From assembly GCF_009728735.1 (NCBI RefSeq), contig NZ_CP024636.1, positions 1,679,616-1,743,615 on the forward strand: a stretch of 64,000 nucleotides of DNA, given 5' to 3'. The position numbers were made by a program, and so were the translations under genes. This DNA is from Pantoea phytobeneficialis (lineage in GTDB: Bacteria; Pseudomonadota; Gammaproteobacteria; Enterobacterales; Enterobacteriaceae). How positions within the stretch are numbered: the first letter of the stretch is position 1; every line of letters starts with the position of its first letter. This document shows positions 21,322-31,068 of the stretch, piece after piece. The notes below the pieces were generated by a model. The model ran no database searches and was not told the DNA's origin. It was given only the letters and a program-made list of their open reading frames with translations.

Positions 21322-22056
21322 ATGGGCTTTGAAGGTAAAGTTGCGCTGGTTACCGGCGCGAGCCGCGGTATTGGTCGCGCCATTGCGGAAACGCTGGCGG
21401 CACGCGGTGCCAAAGTGGTGGGAACTGCGACCAGTGAGAGCGGCGCGGAGGCAATCAGTGCTTACCTCGGCGACAGTGGTAAAGGTCTGCTGTTGAACGT
21501 GACCGATCCTGCTTCCATTGAGAGTGTGCTCGAGAAAGTGCGCGCAGAATTTGGCGAAGTGGACATTTTAGTCAATAATGCAGGCATTACGCGTGATAAT
21601 TTACTGATGCGCATGAAAGACGATGAATGGGCGGATATCCTCGATACCAACCTGACGTCAGTTTTCCGTCTCTCGAAGGCGGTTATGCGTGCCATGATGA
21701 AGAAACGTGTGGGCCGTATCATTACCATCGGTTCTGTAGTTGGAACCATGGGTAACGCGGGCCAGGCAAACTATGCAGCAGCAAAAGCAGGTTTGATTGG
21801 CTTTAGCAAATCACTGGCGCGAGAAGTCGCGTCCCGTGGCATTACCGTAAACGTCGTGGCTCCGGGCTTTATTGAAACGGACATGACGCGTGCACTGAAC
21901 GAAGATCAGCGCTCGGGCATTCTGGCGGAAGTTCCAGCAGGTCGCTTAGGTGATCCGCAGGAAATCGCCAATGCTGTTGCATTCTTAGCCTCTGACGAAG
22001 CCGCCTATATCACGGGTGAGACGCTACACGTCAATGGCGGTATGTACATGGTCTGA
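21322..22056 (+). CDS. fabG: 3-oxoacyl-ACP reductase FabG
   Basis: A 244-residue short-chain dehydrogenase. It has the NADPH-binding motif TGASRGIGRAIAE, NNAGITRDNLLMRM, and the Ser-Tyr-Lys triad in IGSVVGTMGNAGQANYAAAK, and it ends GGMYMV. It carries out the first reduction in fatty acid elongation. RBS AGAGGAAAATC. Length equals E. coli FabG. Confidence 0.98.
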   Translation: MGFEGKVALVTGASRGIGRAIAETLAARGAKVVGTATSESGAEAISAYLGDSGKGLLLNVTDPASIESVLEKVRAEFGEVDILVNNAGITRDNLLMRMKDDEWADILDTNLTSVFRLSKAVMRAMMKKRVGRIITIGSVVGTMGNAGQANYAAAKAGLIGFSKSLAREVASRGITVNVVAPGFIETDMTRALNEDQRSGILAEVPAGRLGDPQEIANAVAFLASDEAAYITGETLHVNGGMYMV

Positions 22057-22136
22057 TAATCACGAAATAATTTGCATTATTCGCGGTAAAAACCGCAGAA
22101 TAGCGTAAAATCGTGGTTCGACCAGCCGGGATTTTG

Positions 22137-22164
22137 TTGCATCTTTTTCAACATTTTATACACT
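22137..22164 (+). promoter_or_regulatory. Probable acpP promoter
   Basis: TTGCAT (22137-22142), 16 bases, then TACACT (22159-22164), in a stretch that resembles the E. coli acpP upstream region. A GAAA-loop hairpin (TCGC-GAAA-GCGA) follows in the leader. A separate strong promoter would fit the high demand for ACP. Confidence 0.5.
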
Positions 22165-22209
22165 ACGAAAACCATCGCGAAAGCGAGTTTTGATAGGAAA
22201 TTTAATAGC

Positions 22210-22446
22210 ATGAGCGACATTCAGGATAGAGTTAAGAAGATCATCATCGAGCAGTTGGGCGTGAAACCGGAAGAAGTGACTAATGAAAAGTCTTTCGTTG
22301 ACGACCTGGGTGCTGATTCTCTTGACACCGTTGAACTGGTTATGGCTCTGGAAGAAGAGTTCGATACCGAGATTCCAGACGAAGAAGCTGAGAAAATCAC
22401 TACCGTTCAGGCAGCGATCGACTACATCACTAGCCACCAAGGCTAA
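22210..22446 (+). CDS. acpP: Acyl carrier protein
   Basis: A 78-residue acidic protein carrying the phosphopantetheine attachment Ser in [20 protein letters not shown]. It ends [11 protein letters not shown]. It carries acyl intermediates through fatty acid, lipid A and other pathways. The 153 bases before it hold its own promoter. AGGAAA precedes the ATG, and a hairpin follows at 22458-22485. Confidence 0.99.
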   Translation: MSDIQDRVKKIIIEQLGVKPEEVTNEKSFVDDLGADSLDTVELVMALEEEFDTEIPDEEAEKITTVQAAIDYITSHQG

Positions 22447-22457
22447 TGAATATCCTT

Positions 22458-22485
22458 CAGGCGGTCGCTCGACCGCCTGAGTTTT
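22458..22485 (+). terminator. Hairpin terminator or attenuator between acpP and fabF
   Basis: CAGGCGGTC (22458-22466) pairs with GACCGCCTG (22471-22479) across GCTC, followed by AGTTTTA. The short T run suggests partial termination, giving more acpP than fabF mRNA. Confidence 0.7.
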
Positions 22486-22533
22486 ATAGTTTGTCCCACA
22501 TAGCTTTTTTTTATCCCTCCCTGGAGGACGAAC

Positions 22534-23775
22534 GTGTCTAAGCGTCGTGTAGTTGTGACCGGTCTTGGCATGTTGTCTCCTGTCGGCAATACCGTAGAGT
22601 CTACCTGGAGTGCTCTCCTTGCCGGTCAGAGCGGCATTACCCTGATCGACCATTTTGATACCAGTGCCTATGCAACACGTTTTGCAGGTTTGGTAAGAGA
22701 TTTTGATTGTGATGAATTCATCTCGCGCAAAGATCAGCGCAAGATGGATGATTTCATCCAATATGGCATCGTTGCTGGCATACAGGCTATGCAGGACTCC
22801 GGTCTGGTCGTAACTGAAGAAAATGCTGGTCGTTTTGGTGCGGCGATTGGTTCCGGCATCGGCGGATTGGGTTTGATTGAAGAAAACCATTCCTCGCTGG
22901 TCAATGGCGGTCCCCGCAAAATCAGCCCGTTCTTTGTGCCTTCTACCATTGTAAACATGGTCGCGGGTCATCTTACGATTATGTATGGCCTGAAAGGTCC
23001 GAGCATCTCTATCGCCACGGCCTGTACTTCGGGTGTACATAACATTGGTCATGCGGCACGCATCATTGCTTACAACGATGCTGATGTCATGCTGGCCGGT
23101 GGTGCAGAAAAAGCCAGTACCCCTCTGGGTGTCGGTGGCTTTGGTGCGGCGCGTGCACTCTCCACCCGTAACGATAATCCGCAGGCGGCAAGCCGTCCGT
23201 GGGACAAAGATCGTGATGGTTTTGTGCTGGGTGACGGAGCAGGCATTGTGGTGCTGGAAGAGTATGAGCACGCGAAGAAACGCGGTGCGAAGATTTATGC
23301 TGAAATTGTCGGTTTCGGCATGAGCAGCGATGCTTACCACATGACCTCTCCGCCGGAAAACGGCGCAGGCGCGGCGCTGGCTATGGTCAACGCTCTGCGT
23401 GATGCACAGTTGAATCCGGAACAGATCGGTTACGTCAACGCGCATGGCACCTCAACGCCAGCCGGTGATAAAGCGGAAGCGCAGGCGGTGAAATCGGTCT
23501 TTGGTACGGCAGCCAGCTCTGTGATGGTCAGCTCAACCAAATCGATGACGGGTCACCTGTTGGGTGCTGCGGGCGCGGTAGAATCTATCTACTCAATCCT
23601 GGCATTGCGCGATCAGGCAATTCCACCGACCATCAACCTCGATAACCCTGATGAAGGCTGTGATCTGGACTTCGTGCCACACACGGCGCGTCAGGTGAGT
23701 GGTCTGGAATACACGCTGTGTAACTCCTTCGGTTTCGGTGGAACCAACGGTTCACTGATTTTCCGCAAAGTGTAA
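22534..23775 (+). CDS. fabF: Beta-ketoacyl-ACP synthase II FabF
   Basis: A 413-residue elongating condensing enzyme. It shows the Cys-His-His triad: [10 protein letters not shown] (about residue 164), [11 protein letters not shown] and [15 protein letters not shown]. The C terminus has [17 protein letters not shown]. In E. coli it is responsible for temperature-dependent cis-vaccenate synthesis. CTGGAGGA precedes the GTG start at 22534. A strong terminator follows. Confidence 0.98.
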   Translation: MSKRRVVVTGLGMLSPVGNTVESTWSALLAGQSGITLIDHFDTSAYATRFAGLVRDFDCDEFISRKDQRKMDDFIQYGIVAGIQAMQDSGLVVTEENAGRFGAAIGSGIGGLGLIEENHSSLVNGGPRKISPFFVPSTIVNMVAGHLTIMYGLKGPSISIATACTSGVHNIGHAARIIAYNDADVMLAGGAEKASTPLGVGGFGAARALSTRNDNPQAASRPWDKDRDGFVLGDGAGIVVLEEYEHAKKRGAKIYAEIVGFGMSSDAYHMTSPPENGAGAALAMVNALRDAQLNPEQIGYVNAHGTSTPAGDKAEAQAVKSVFGTAASSVMVSSTKSMTGHLLGAAGAVESIYSILALRDQAIPPTINLDNPDEGCDLDFVPHTARQVSGLEYTLCNSFGFGGTNGSLIFRKV

Positions 23776-23794
23776 GTCACATCGTTCCAGACAG

Positions 23795-23818
23795 AGGCCC
23801 GCAATGCGGGCCTTTTTT
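23795..23818 (+). terminator. Rho-independent terminator of fabF
   Basis: AGGCCCGC-AAT-GCGGGCCT followed by T5, starting 20 bases after the fabF stop. Confidence 0.92.
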
Positions 23819-23898
23819 ATATTTTGTCACGCAGTTGCATAGAATCTTACGGCCTTCAATGCTATTCAAAGCAAGGTCAATTGATTGAGGTCGTTATG

Positions 23899-24711
23899 AT
23901 GTGGATAAATGGCGCAGAACAGACGCAACTGACCGCGCGCGATCGGGCGGTGCAATTCGGTGATGGCTGTTTTACCACGGCGGCGGTACAGCAGGGCGAG
24001 ATCCAACTGTTTGCGGCGCATTTGCAACGTCTGAAACAGGGTTGTGAGCGGTTGCTGATGGCTGAACCTGACTGGCAGCAGCTCGAAGCGGAAATGCGCG
24101 TTGCCGCGCACAACCAACAACAGGCGGTGTTAAAAGTCATATTGACCCCAGGCGCAGGTGGACGCGGTTATAGCCGTGCAGGATGCAGCGCCCCAACACG
24201 TATTCTCTCACTTTCCCCCTGGCCGCAGCATTATCAGGCGCTACAACAGCAGGGCGTACGTCTGGTAACCAGCCCGGTACGACTGGGACGTAACCCGCTG
24301 TTGGCGGGGATCAAACACCTCAACCGACTGGAGCAAGTGCTGATTCGCCATCATCTTGACCAGACCGACGCCGACGAGGCGCTGGTGCTTGACACTGAGG
24401 GGACGGTGGTGGAATGCTGTGCGGCCAATTTATTCTGGCGTGAGGGCGACACCGTCTTCACGCCGCGACTTGAACAGGCTGGCGTTGCCGGGATTATGCG
24501 GCGTTATCTGATGGCGCAGATGGCAGCCGCAGGTCAGGATTGTCAGTTGATTGATGGCAGCAGAGAGAGGCTACTCGCCGCAGATGAAGTGGTGATATGC
24601 AATGCCCTGATGCCAGTTTTACCCGTGCGTAGCATTGACGACATTACGTTTAGCGCACGTTCGCTGTACCAGCAACTGCTCGCCAGTTGCCAGAAAATGG
24701 AAGCATCATGA
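23899..24711 (+). CDS. pabC: Aminodeoxychorismate lyase PabC
   Basis: A 270-residue PLP-dependent class IV aminotransferase-fold enzyme. It releases pyruvate from 4-amino-4-deoxychorismate to give p-aminobenzoate for folate. Visible motifs are [17 protein letters not shown], the PLP-lysine region [17 protein letters not shown], and [20 protein letters not shown]. The frame opens earlier, but MWINGAEQ at 23899 aligns with the family start (an ATG at 23896 is equally possible). GAGG lies upstream. Its TGA overlaps the mltG ATG. Confidence 0.94.
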   Translation: MWINGAEQTQLTARDRAVQFGDGCFTTAAVQQGEIQLFAAHLQRLKQGCERLLMAEPDWQQLEAEMRVAAHNQQQAVLKVILTPGAGGRGYSRAGCSAPTRILSLSPWPQHYQALQQQGVRLVTSPVRLGRNPLLAGIKHLNRLEQVLIRHHLDQTDADEALVLDTEGTVVECCAANLFWREGDTVFTPRLEQAGVAGIMRRYLMAQMAAAGQDCQLIDGSRERLLAADEVVICNALMPVLPVRSIDDITFSARSLYQQLLASCQKMEAS

Positions 24712-25727
24712 CTCGAATGAAAAAAATTATCGCCGGCGCCACGGTGATTATTGGCCTCGCTGCGGCCTTTAGCTATTGGCAGATTGAACGTTTCGCCGAT
24801 ACACCTTTGACGTTGCACCAGGAAACCATTTTCACCCTGCCTGCGGGCACTGGCCGGGTGGCGCTGGAAGCGCAACTGGAGAGCGAACATGTTATCGCGC
24901 CGAGCCTGTGGTTTGGTCCCTTATTAAAGCTGGAGCCGGAACTGGCGCGCTTTAAGGCCGGTACTTATCGACTGGAAAGCAATATGACCGTCCGTCAATT
25001 GCTGGAATTGCTGGCGAGTGGTAAAGAAGCGCAGTTCCCGGTCCGTTTTGTGGAAGGTTCTCGCCTCAAGGAGTGGCTGGCGCAGTTGCGTGCCGCACCT
25101 TATCTGAAGCACACCCTGAAAGATGACCAGTTCGCGACGGTGGCTGCGGCACTGAAACTCGATGCTAACCAGCTTGAAGGCGGATTCTATCCTGATACTT
25201 ATCTGTATACCGCCAACACCAGTGACGTCGCGTTGCTGGAGCGCGCCCATGCGCGGATGAACAAACTGGTGGATGAGATCTGGCAAGGTCGCATGGATAA
25301 TCTGCCCTATAAAAAGGAGCAGGATCTGGTGACGATGGCGTCGATCATCGAGAAAGAAACCGGCGTCAGTGAAGAACGTGCACGCGTCGCCTCGGTGTTT
25401 ATCAACCGTCTGCGGATTGGCATGAAGTTGCAGACGGATCCCACGGTGATTTATGGCCTGGGTGATAACTACACCGGTACTATCACGCGTAAAGATCTCG
25501 ACACGCCAACCGATTACAATACCTATACCATCAGCGGTATGCCGCCGGGGCCGATTGCGATGCCGGGCCGGGCTTCACTTGAAGCGGCAGCACACCCGGA
25601 AAAAACCAATTACCTCTATTTTGTTGCGGATGGCAAAGGTGGTCACACCTTCACCACCAATCTGGTCAGCCATAATAAAGCCGTGCAGGCGTATCGGCTG
25701 GCAATGAAGGAAAAAAATGAAAAGTAA
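24708..25727 (+). CDS. mltG: Endolytic transglycosylase MltG
   Basis: A 339-residue inner-membrane lytic transglycosylase that cuts nascent glycan strands and sets their length. It has one N-terminal membrane segment ([20 protein letters not shown]), a LysM-like region, and the YceG catalytic block [20 protein letters not shown] with the catalytic Glu. [12 protein letters not shown] and [20 protein letters not shown] follow. The ATG overlaps the pabC stop (ATGA). It overlaps tmk by 11 bases. Confidence 0.95.
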   Translation: MTRMKKIIAGATVIIGLAAAFSYWQIERFADTPLTLHQETIFTLPAGTGRVALEAQLESEHVIAPSLWFGPLLKLEPELARFKAGTYRLESNMTVRQLLELLASGKEAQFPVRFVEGSRLKEWLAQLRAAPYLKHTLKDDQFATVAAALKLDANQLEGGFYPDTYLYTANTSDVALLERAHARMNKLVDEIWQGRMDNLPYKKEQDLVTMASIIEKETGVSEERARVASVFINRLRIGMKLQTDPTVIYGLGDNYTGTITRKDLDTPTDYNTYTISGMPPGPIAMPGRASLEAAAHPEKTNYLYFVADGKGGHTFTTNLVSHNKAVQAYRLAMKEKNEK

Positions 25728-26352
25728 GTTTATCGTCATTGAAGGCCTTGAAGGGGCAGGCAAAACCACCGCGCGTGATGCGGTGGTCGAGGTACTGCGC
25801 GAGCAGGGCATTGATGATCTGGTGTTTACCCGTGAGCCGGGCGGCACGCCGCTGGCGGAGCAGTTGCGCGTGCTGGTTAAGCAGGGCATTGATGACGAGC
25901 AGGTGACGGACAAAGCCGAATTGTTGATGTTGTATGCGGCACGCGTGCAACTGGTGGAAAACGTGATTAAGCCAGCTCTGGCACGGGGTGCCTGGGTGAT
26001 CGGCGACCGTCATGATCTCTCGTCGCAGGCCTATCAGGGCGGTGGACGCGGCCTCGACACGCAATTGATGACGACGCTGCGTGATGCGGTGCTGGGCGAG
26101 TTTCGCCCGGACTGCACGCTGTACCTCGATGTCACACCGGAAATTGGTTTGCAGCGTGCGCGTGCGCGCGGTGAACTAGACAGGATTGAACAGGAATCGC
26201 TGCGCTTTTTTGAGCGCACCCGCGAGCGTTATCTGGCCCTGGCGGCCGAGGATCCAACCATTATCACCATCGATGCCACTCAAACATTGCCGCAGGTGAC
26301 CGCGTCAATCAAAGCGGCGGTGCAGCGCTGGCTGGTGGGTCAGACGGCATGA
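25717..26352 (+). CDS. tmk: Thymidylate kinase
   Basis: A 211-residue kinase converting dTMP to dTDP. It has the P-loop GLEGAGKTT at residues 8-16, the DRX motif in [17 protein letters not shown], and the LID region [12 protein letters not shown]. It overlaps both neighbours (mltG by 11 bases, holB by 4), as expected in a compact translationally coupled operon. Confidence 0.97.
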   Translation: MKSKFIVIEGLEGAGKTTARDAVVEVLREQGIDDLVFTREPGGTPLAEQLRVLVKQGIDDEQVTDKAELLMLYAARVQLVENVIKPALARGAWVIGDRHDLSSQAYQGGGRGLDTQLMTTLRDAVLGEFRPDCTLYLDVTPEIGLQRARARGELDRIEQESLRFFERTRERYLALAAEDPTIITIDATQTLPQVTASIKAAVQRWLVGQTA

Positions 26353-27338
26353 ACTGGTATCCGTGGCTGAATCAACCCTATCGGCGCATCATTACCCGGC
26401 ATCAGAGCGGCCAGGCGCACCATGCGCTGCTGATTCAGGCGATTGAAGGGATGGGTGATGATGCTCTGGTATGGGGTGTCAGCCGCTGGCTGATGTGCCA
26501 GCAACCGGAAGGGTTGAAGAGTTGTGGACACTGCCACGGCTGTCAGTTGATGCAGGCGCAGACGCACCCGGATTGGTATCGACTCGAAGCCGAGAAAGGC
26601 AAATCCTCGTTGGGGATAGATGCAGTGCGTGATGTGACGGAAAAACTCTACCATTTTGCCCAGCAGGGTGGGGCCAAAGTGGTGTGGTTGCCGGATGCGG
26701 CGCAGTTGACCGAAGCGGCGGCCAATGCCTTGTTGAAGACCCTGGAGGAGCCACCCGCCAATACCTGGTTTTTCCTCAGTACCCGCGAACCCTCGCGCCT
26801 GCTTGCCACGCTGCGTAGCCGTTGTATGACCTGGCATCTGTCGCCACCCGATGAAATCCACAGCCTGCAATGGCTGCAAAAGCAGATTTCGCAGCCGGAA
26901 GAGACGTTGCGTGCGGCGTTGCGTTTAAGTAACGGTGCGCCTGCGGCGGCGTTGACCTTGTTGCAGCCTGAGCGCTGGCAGACCCGCGAGACGTTGTGTA
27001 ATGCGCTGGCGGGTGCGTTGCAGCAGGACATCCTGCAACTGTTGCCATGCCTGAATAGCGATGACGTTGCTGACCGTCTCGCCTGGCTCCTCTCGTTGCT
27101 GGTCGATGCGATGAAGGTGCAACAAGGCGCGAGTCGCTGGCTGAGCAATGGCGATCGTCCCGATGTGGTGACGTTACTGGCGCAGCAATTAAACAGCAAC
27201 GCCCTGAATGCCAGCGTGCAGTTGTGGATGCAGTGCCGCGAGCAACTGCAACAGGTGGCGGCGCTCAATCGTGAATTAATGTTGACCGATCGCCTGTTGA
27301 GCTGGAGTCGTCTGCTCAGCCCGGCCACCTTCGGATAA
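26349..27338 (+). CDS. holB: DNA polymerase III delta-prime subunit
   Basis: A 329-residue clamp-loader subunit. The four zinc-binding cysteines are at 50, 59, 62 and 65 ([19 protein letters not shown]), exactly as in E. coli. [11 protein letters not shown] (sensor region) and [12 protein letters not shown] follow. With delta, gamma and tau it opens the sliding clamp. ATG overlaps the tmk stop. Confidence 0.96.
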   Translation: MNWYPWLNQPYRRIITRHQSGQAHHALLIQAIEGMGDDALVWGVSRWLMCQQPEGLKSCGHCHGCQLMQAQTHPDWYRLEAEKGKSSLGIDAVRDVTEKLYHFAQQGGAKVVWLPDAAQLTEAAANALLKTLEEPPANTWFFLSTREPSRLLATLRSRCMTWHLSPPDEIHSLQWLQKQISQPEETLRAALRLSNGAPAAALTLLQPERWQTRETLCNALAGALQQDILQLLPCLNSDDVADRLAWLLSLLVDAMKVQQGASRWLSNGDRPDVVTLLAQQLNSNALNASVQLWMQCREQLQQVAALNRELMLTDRLLSWSRLLSPATFG

Positions 27339-27356
27339 CGCTAAAAAGAGAGAAGT

Positions 27357-28148
27357 ATGTTTATTGTTGATTCCCACTGCCATCTCGATGGCCTGGATTA
27401 TGAAAAGCAGCATCGTGACCTGGATGATGTGATCGCCAAAGCGGCGGCACGCGATGTGAAATTTATGCTGGCAATTGCCACCACCTTACCGGATTACCAC
27501 ACCCTGAAAGCGCTGGTGGGTGAGCGCGACAACATTGCGCTGGCCTGCGGGGTGCATCCGCTTAATCAGGAAACGCCGTACGATGTTGAAGAGTTTCGTC
27601 GTCTGGCGGCGGAAGATCAGGTGATCGCGTTGGGTGAAACCGGCCTCGATTATTTCTATCAGCAGGAAACCAAAGCGCAGCAGCAGGCTTCATTCCGTGA
27701 GCATATCCGTACCGGGATTGCGCTTAACAAGCCGATTATCGTTCATACCCGCGACGCGCGTGAAGACACGCTGGCAATCCTGCGCGAGGAACAGGTGGAG
27801 AAGTGCGGCGGCGTGTTGCACTGTTTCACCGAAGATCGGGAAACAGCAGAGAAACTGCTGGATATGGGCTTCTATATCTCCTTTTCCGGAATTTTGACGT
27901 TCCGTAATGCCGAGCAGATCCGCGATGCGGCGCGTTATGTGCCGCTCGACCGGATGCTGGTCGAAACCGATTCACCTTATCTGGCACCGGTGCCGCATCG
28001 TGGCAAAGAGAACCAACCGGCGTTTACCCGCGATGTCGCTGATTATATGGCGGTACTGAAGGGCGTCGATATTGAAACGCTGGCAGCCGCAACCACCGAA
28101 AATTTCTCCCGCCTGTTTCATGTCCCGATGAGCCGCTTGGGCGGTTAA
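27357..28148 (+). CDS. ycfH: TatD-family metal-dependent hydrolase YcfH
   Basis: A 263-residue TIM-barrel deoxyribonuclease-like hydrolase. Metal ligands are visible in VDSHCHLDGL (His7, His9), GETGLDYF, HTRDAREDT, LHCFTED and VETDSPYLAPVPHRG. Family members act as 3'-5' nucleases, but the cellular substrate of YcfH is not well defined. It follows holB by 18 bases and ends the pabC-ycfH operon. Confidence 0.93.
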   Translation: MFIVDSHCHLDGLDYEKQHRDLDDVIAKAAARDVKFMLAIATTLPDYHTLKALVGERDNIALACGVHPLNQETPYDVEEFRRLAAEDQVIALGETGLDYFYQQETKAQQQASFREHIRTGIALNKPIIVHTRDAREDTLAILREEQVEKCGGVLHCFTEDRETAEKLLDMGFYISFSGILTFRNAEQIRDAARYVPLDRMLVETDSPYLAPVPHRGKENQPAFTRDVADYMAVLKGVDIETLAAATTENFSRLFHVPMSRLGG

Positions 28149-28192
28149 GACACTTTATTTCAAACTCTGTAATTAATCAGAAATTCATCAGA

Positions 28193-28220
28193 CTGGCTGT
28201 GCCTGAAAGGGCACAGCCAG
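28193..28220 (+). terminator. Hairpin terminator after ycfH
   Basis: CTGGCTGTGCC (28193-28203) pairs with GGCACAGCCAG (28210-28220), an 11-base-pair stem followed by TCATTTATT. The T run is imperfect. Confidence 0.7.
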
Positions 28221-28290
28221 TCATTTATTGTCGTAAATAGCAGCAAGTCAGTCAGAATTACCTGAAAGCCGAACAGTGGCATGAGCGAAA

Positions 28291-28306
28291 CGTGATAGCC
28301 GTCAAA
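28291..28306 (+). promoter_or_regulatory. CRP site of ptsG
   Basis: CGTGA-TAGCCG-TCAAA matches the CRP consensus TGTGA-N6-TCACA at 8 of 10 positions. It corresponds in sequence and order to the CRP site in front of E. coli ptsG. Confidence 0.75.
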
Positions 28307-28320
28307 GTAAGAAAATTCTA

Positions 28321-28344
28321 TTTATTTTACTCTTCGTAATAAAT
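28321..28344 (+). promoter_or_regulatory. Mlc operator of ptsG
   Basis: TTTATTTTACTC-TTCG-TAATAAAT resembles the Mlc operator TTATTTTACTCTGTGTAATA of E. coli ptsG. It lies between the CRP site and the SgrS target. Mlc represses glucose uptake genes when EIICB-Glc is not transporting. Confidence 0.75.
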
Positions 28345-28411
28345 CAAAAGACGCTCAGCGTCATCCCGGTAGAGGGGCCTCCCCCCTCTGCCACGCGCAC
28401 TGCGCGAAATG

Positions 28412-28428
28412 CACTCATACTCAGGAGC
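28412..28428 (+). promoter_or_regulatory. SgrS small-RNA target in the ptsG leader
   Basis: CACTCATACTCAGGAGC differs by one base from the E. coli segment CACCCATACTCAGGAGC that pairs with the sugar-phosphate stress sRNA SgrS. It includes the ribosome-binding site and ends 8 bases before the ptsG ATG. The sRNA itself is not in the window. Confidence 0.75.
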
Positions 28429-28436
28429 TTCACGCT

Positions 28437-29870
28437 ATGTTCAAGAACGCATTTGCGAACCTGCAAAAGGTAGGTAAATCGCTGATGTTACCGGTGTCGG
28501 TATTGCCGATCGCCGGTATTTTATTAGGTGTTGGTTCTGCCAACTTCAGCTGGTTACCTGCGGTGGTATCGCATGTGATGGCCGAGGCTGGCGGTTCGGT
28601 GTTTGCCAACATGCCGCTGATTTTTGCCATCGGTGTGGCGCTCGGCTTTACCAACAACGACGGCGTCTCTGCGCTGGCGGCGGTGGTGGCTTACGGCATT
28701 ATGGTGAAAACCATGGCAGTCGTGGCCCCGTTGGTGCTGCATCTGCCTGCGGCTGAAATCGAGGCGAAACATCTGGCCGATACCGGCGTACTAGGCGGGA
28801 TTATCGCCGGTGCGATCGCGGCGTATATGTTTAACCGCTTCTACCGTATCAAGCTGCCGGAATACCTTGGCTTCTTTGCCGGTAAACGCTTTGTGCCGAT
28901 TATCTCTGGCCTGGCGGCTATCGTACTGGGTGTGCTGCTGTCCTTCATCTGGCCACCGGTGGGTACCGCGATTCAGGACTTCTCGCAATGGGCGGCTTAT
29001 CAGAACCCGGTGGTTGCTTTCGGTATCTATGGCGTGGTTGAACGTGCGCTGGTGCCGTTTGGTCTGCACCATATCTGGAACGTACCTTTCCAGATGCAGA
29101 TTGGTGAATTCACCAACGCGGCAGGCCAGGTGTTCCACGGTGACATTCCGCGTTATATGGCCGGTGACCCGACTGCGGGCAAACTGTCTGGCGGCTTCCT
29201 GTTCAAAATGTATGGTCTGCCAGCCGCTGCTATCGCTATCTGGCATTCAGCTAAACCAGAAAACCGCGCCAAAGTGGGCGGTATCATGATCTCCGCTGCG
29301 CTGACCTCGTTCCTGACCGGTATCACCGAGCCGATCGAGTTCTCCTTTATGTTCGTGGCACCGATCCTGTATGTGATTCACGCCATTCTGGCTGGTCTGG
29401 CATTCCCGATCTGTATTCTGCTCGGTATGCGTGATGGCACCAGCTTCTCACACGGTCTGATCGACTTTATCGTGCTGAGCGGCAACAGCAGCAAAATCTG
29501 GCTGTTCCCGATTGTCGGTATCATCTACGGTCTGATCTACTACACCGTATTCCGCGTGCTGATTGCCAAGCTGAACCTGAAAACGCCGGGTCGTGAAGAT
29601 AACGCCGTTGAGCAGAGCAGCGCGACCGGTAGTGAAATGGCGGGTAAGTTGGTTACTGCATTCGGTGGTAAAGAGAACATCACAAACCTTGATGCCTGTA
29701 TTACCCGTCTGCGCGTCAGCGTGGCTGATGTGGGCAAAGTTGACCAGACTGAACTGAAAAGCCTCGGCGCGCGTGGCGTGGTGGTGGCAGGTTCCGGTGT
29801 TCAGGCGATTTTCGGCACCAAGTCCGATAACCTGAAAACTGAAATGGATGACTATATCCGTAATATGTAA
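28437..29870 (+). CDS. ptsG: PTS glucose transporter subunit IIBC (EIICB-Glc)
   Basis: A 477-residue inner-membrane permease, the same length as in E. coli. The IIC domain (about residues 1-385) has multiple membrane segments and the motif [18 protein letters not shown]. The IIB domain at the C terminus carries the phosphorylated Cys in [13 protein letters not shown]. It imports and phosphorylates glucose. The leader carries CRP, Mlc and SgrS sites. The flanking genes differ from E. coli on the right side (no fhuE). Confidence 0.97.
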   Translation: MFKNAFANLQKVGKSLMLPVSVLPIAGILLGVGSANFSWLPAVVSHVMAEAGGSVFANMPLIFAIGVALGFTNNDGVSALAAVVAYGIMVKTMAVVAPLVLHLPAAEIEAKHLADTGVLGGIIAGAIAAYMFNRFYRIKLPEYLGFFAGKRFVPIISGLAAIVLGVLLSFIWPPVGTAIQDFSQWAAYQNPVVAFGIYGVVERALVPFGLHHIWNVPFQMQIGEFTNAAGQVFHGDIPRYMAGDPTAGKLSGGFLFKMYGLPAAAIAIWHSAKPENRAKVGGIMISAALTSFLTGITEPIEFSFMFVAPILYVIHAILAGLAFPICILLGMRDGTSFSHGLIDFIVLSGNSSKIWLFPIVGIIYGLIYYTVFRVLIAKLNLKTPGREDNAVEQSSATGSEMAGKLVTAFGGKENITNLDACITRLRVSVADVGKVDQTELKSLGARGVVVAGSGVQAIFGTKSDNLKTEMDDYIRNM

Positions 29871-29891
29871 TCACTCCGACGAGTGATAAAC

Positions 29892-29918
29892 AACGGCCCC
29901 CAATGTGGGGGCCGTTTT
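29892..29918. terminator. Terminator between convergent ptsG and the GH105 gene
   Basis: ACGGCCCCC and GGGGGCCGT form a 9-base-pair stem around AATGT, followed by TTTTG. It stands between converging genes and can serve both strands. Confidence 0.85.
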
Positions 29919-29919
29919 G

Positions 29920-31059
29920 TTATAAATACACCCGTAAATACTCTGTCAGGCACAGCAGCGCCATCGCCTGACCATAAGGCATCGACGTCAGGGGCACCTG
30001 ACGGTAATAGTCCAAATCGTTACCCATCGCCGTACCAAACGACACCTGCTTCAGCTCGCCATCGTCATCAATATTGGCAATCACGCCACGTAACGCCTTT
30101 TCCGCGACAGGCAAATAGTCGCGTGACAGATAGCGTTTGCGCACCGCTTTCAGGATGCCATAGGCAAAACCGGCAGTGGCGGAGGCTTCGGGGTAACTGT
30201 GTGGATCGTCCAGGAGGGTATGCCACAGGCCGCTGCTGTGCTGGCAGTCGGCCAGCGCTTTGACCTGGCTTTCCAGCACCTGAAGCAGGAAACGACGCGT
30301 GGCGTGCTGCTCCGGCCAGTTCATCAGTTCGAGGAAATCCGGGATGACAATGGTGACCCAACTGTTGCCGCGCGCCCAGCGCGCGGCGGCAAAGTTGTGG
30401 CGGCCGGCGAAATTCCAGCCGTGGAACCATAAACCGGTCTGACGATCCATCAGGTATTGGGTATGGAGAAGAAACTGGAAACTCGCTTCTTCAACAAATT
30501 CCGGCCGTTCCAGCAACTGACCAATCTTCGCCAGCGCCATCACGCTCATCATCAGGGTATCGTCCCACAACTGCTGGGTATTTTCGTTGTTATAGACGAT
30601 GTGCTGCAATCCACCGTTTTCGGTACGTGGCATCTCATACATTACCCATTCCGCCCAGCGCTCCAGTACCGGTCGCCAGGCTGCATTGCGCGTCTCTTCA
30701 TAGCGGTATGCCAGCGTCAAAAACGGACAGACGGTGTTGACGTTCTTGGTGGGGGTGCCTTCTGCCAGGCGGGTGCTGAACCAGTCATCGATGATCTGCA
30801 ACGTGCCCAGGTCGCCTGTCTGCTGATAAAAATGCAGCATGCCATACAGCCCGATACCGTGCGTCCACTCCCAACCTGCCCAGCCTTTGGTATCAATTAC
30901 GCGGCCATCATCGAGGCGCAGCAGAAATTCGCCGCTTTCGTCGCGGATATTGACCAGATTTTGCGTTAACTGATGGATCAGCTGCACCAATTCCTTACGC
31001 GGCAGCAGATACTCGGGCTGACGTAACAAGTCGCTATGTTTTACCGGAAATACGGTCAT
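29920..31059 (-). CDS. GH105 unsaturated rhamnogalacturonyl/glycuronyl hydrolase
   Basis: A 379-residue cytoplasmic (alpha/alpha)6-barrel hydrolase of the GH88/GH105 type (YteR/RhiN-like). Diagnostic segments are WAGWEWTHGIGLYGMLHFYQ, NNENTQQLWDDTLMMSVMAL with the probable catalytic Asp, WFHGWNF and ARWARGNSWVTI. No signal peptide. It would remove the unsaturated uronic acid from rhamnogalacturonan oligosaccharides made by pectin lyases. It lies 9 bases downstream of the sugar symporter gene in one operon. The exact substrate is inferred from the family. Confidence 0.85.
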   Translation of the reverse strand: MTVFPVKHSDLLRQPEYLLPRKELVQLIHQLTQNLVNIRDESGEFLLRLDDGRVIDTKGWAGWEWTHGIGLYGMLHFYQQTGDLGTLQIIDDWFSTRLAEGTPTKNVNTVCPFLTLAYRYEETRNAAWRPVLERWAEWVMYEMPRTENGGLQHIVYNNENTQQLWDDTLMMSVMALAKIGQLLERPEFVEEASFQFLLHTQYLMDRQTGLWFHGWNFAGRHNFAAARWARGNSWVTIVIPDFLELMNWPEQHATRRFLLQVLESQVKALADCQHSSGLWHTLLDDPHSYPEASATAGFAYGILKAVRKRYLSRDYLPVAEKALRGVIANIDDDGELKQVSFGTAMGNDLDYYRQVPLTSMPYGQAMALLCLTEYLRVYL

Positions 31060-31068
31060 GATCTATTC

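Noticed and set aside
22156..23445. Leftward 429-codon open frame across acpP and fabF
   Set aside because: Entirely antisense to two essential, motif-verified genes. It is rich in Arg/His/Thr as expected of a shadow frame.
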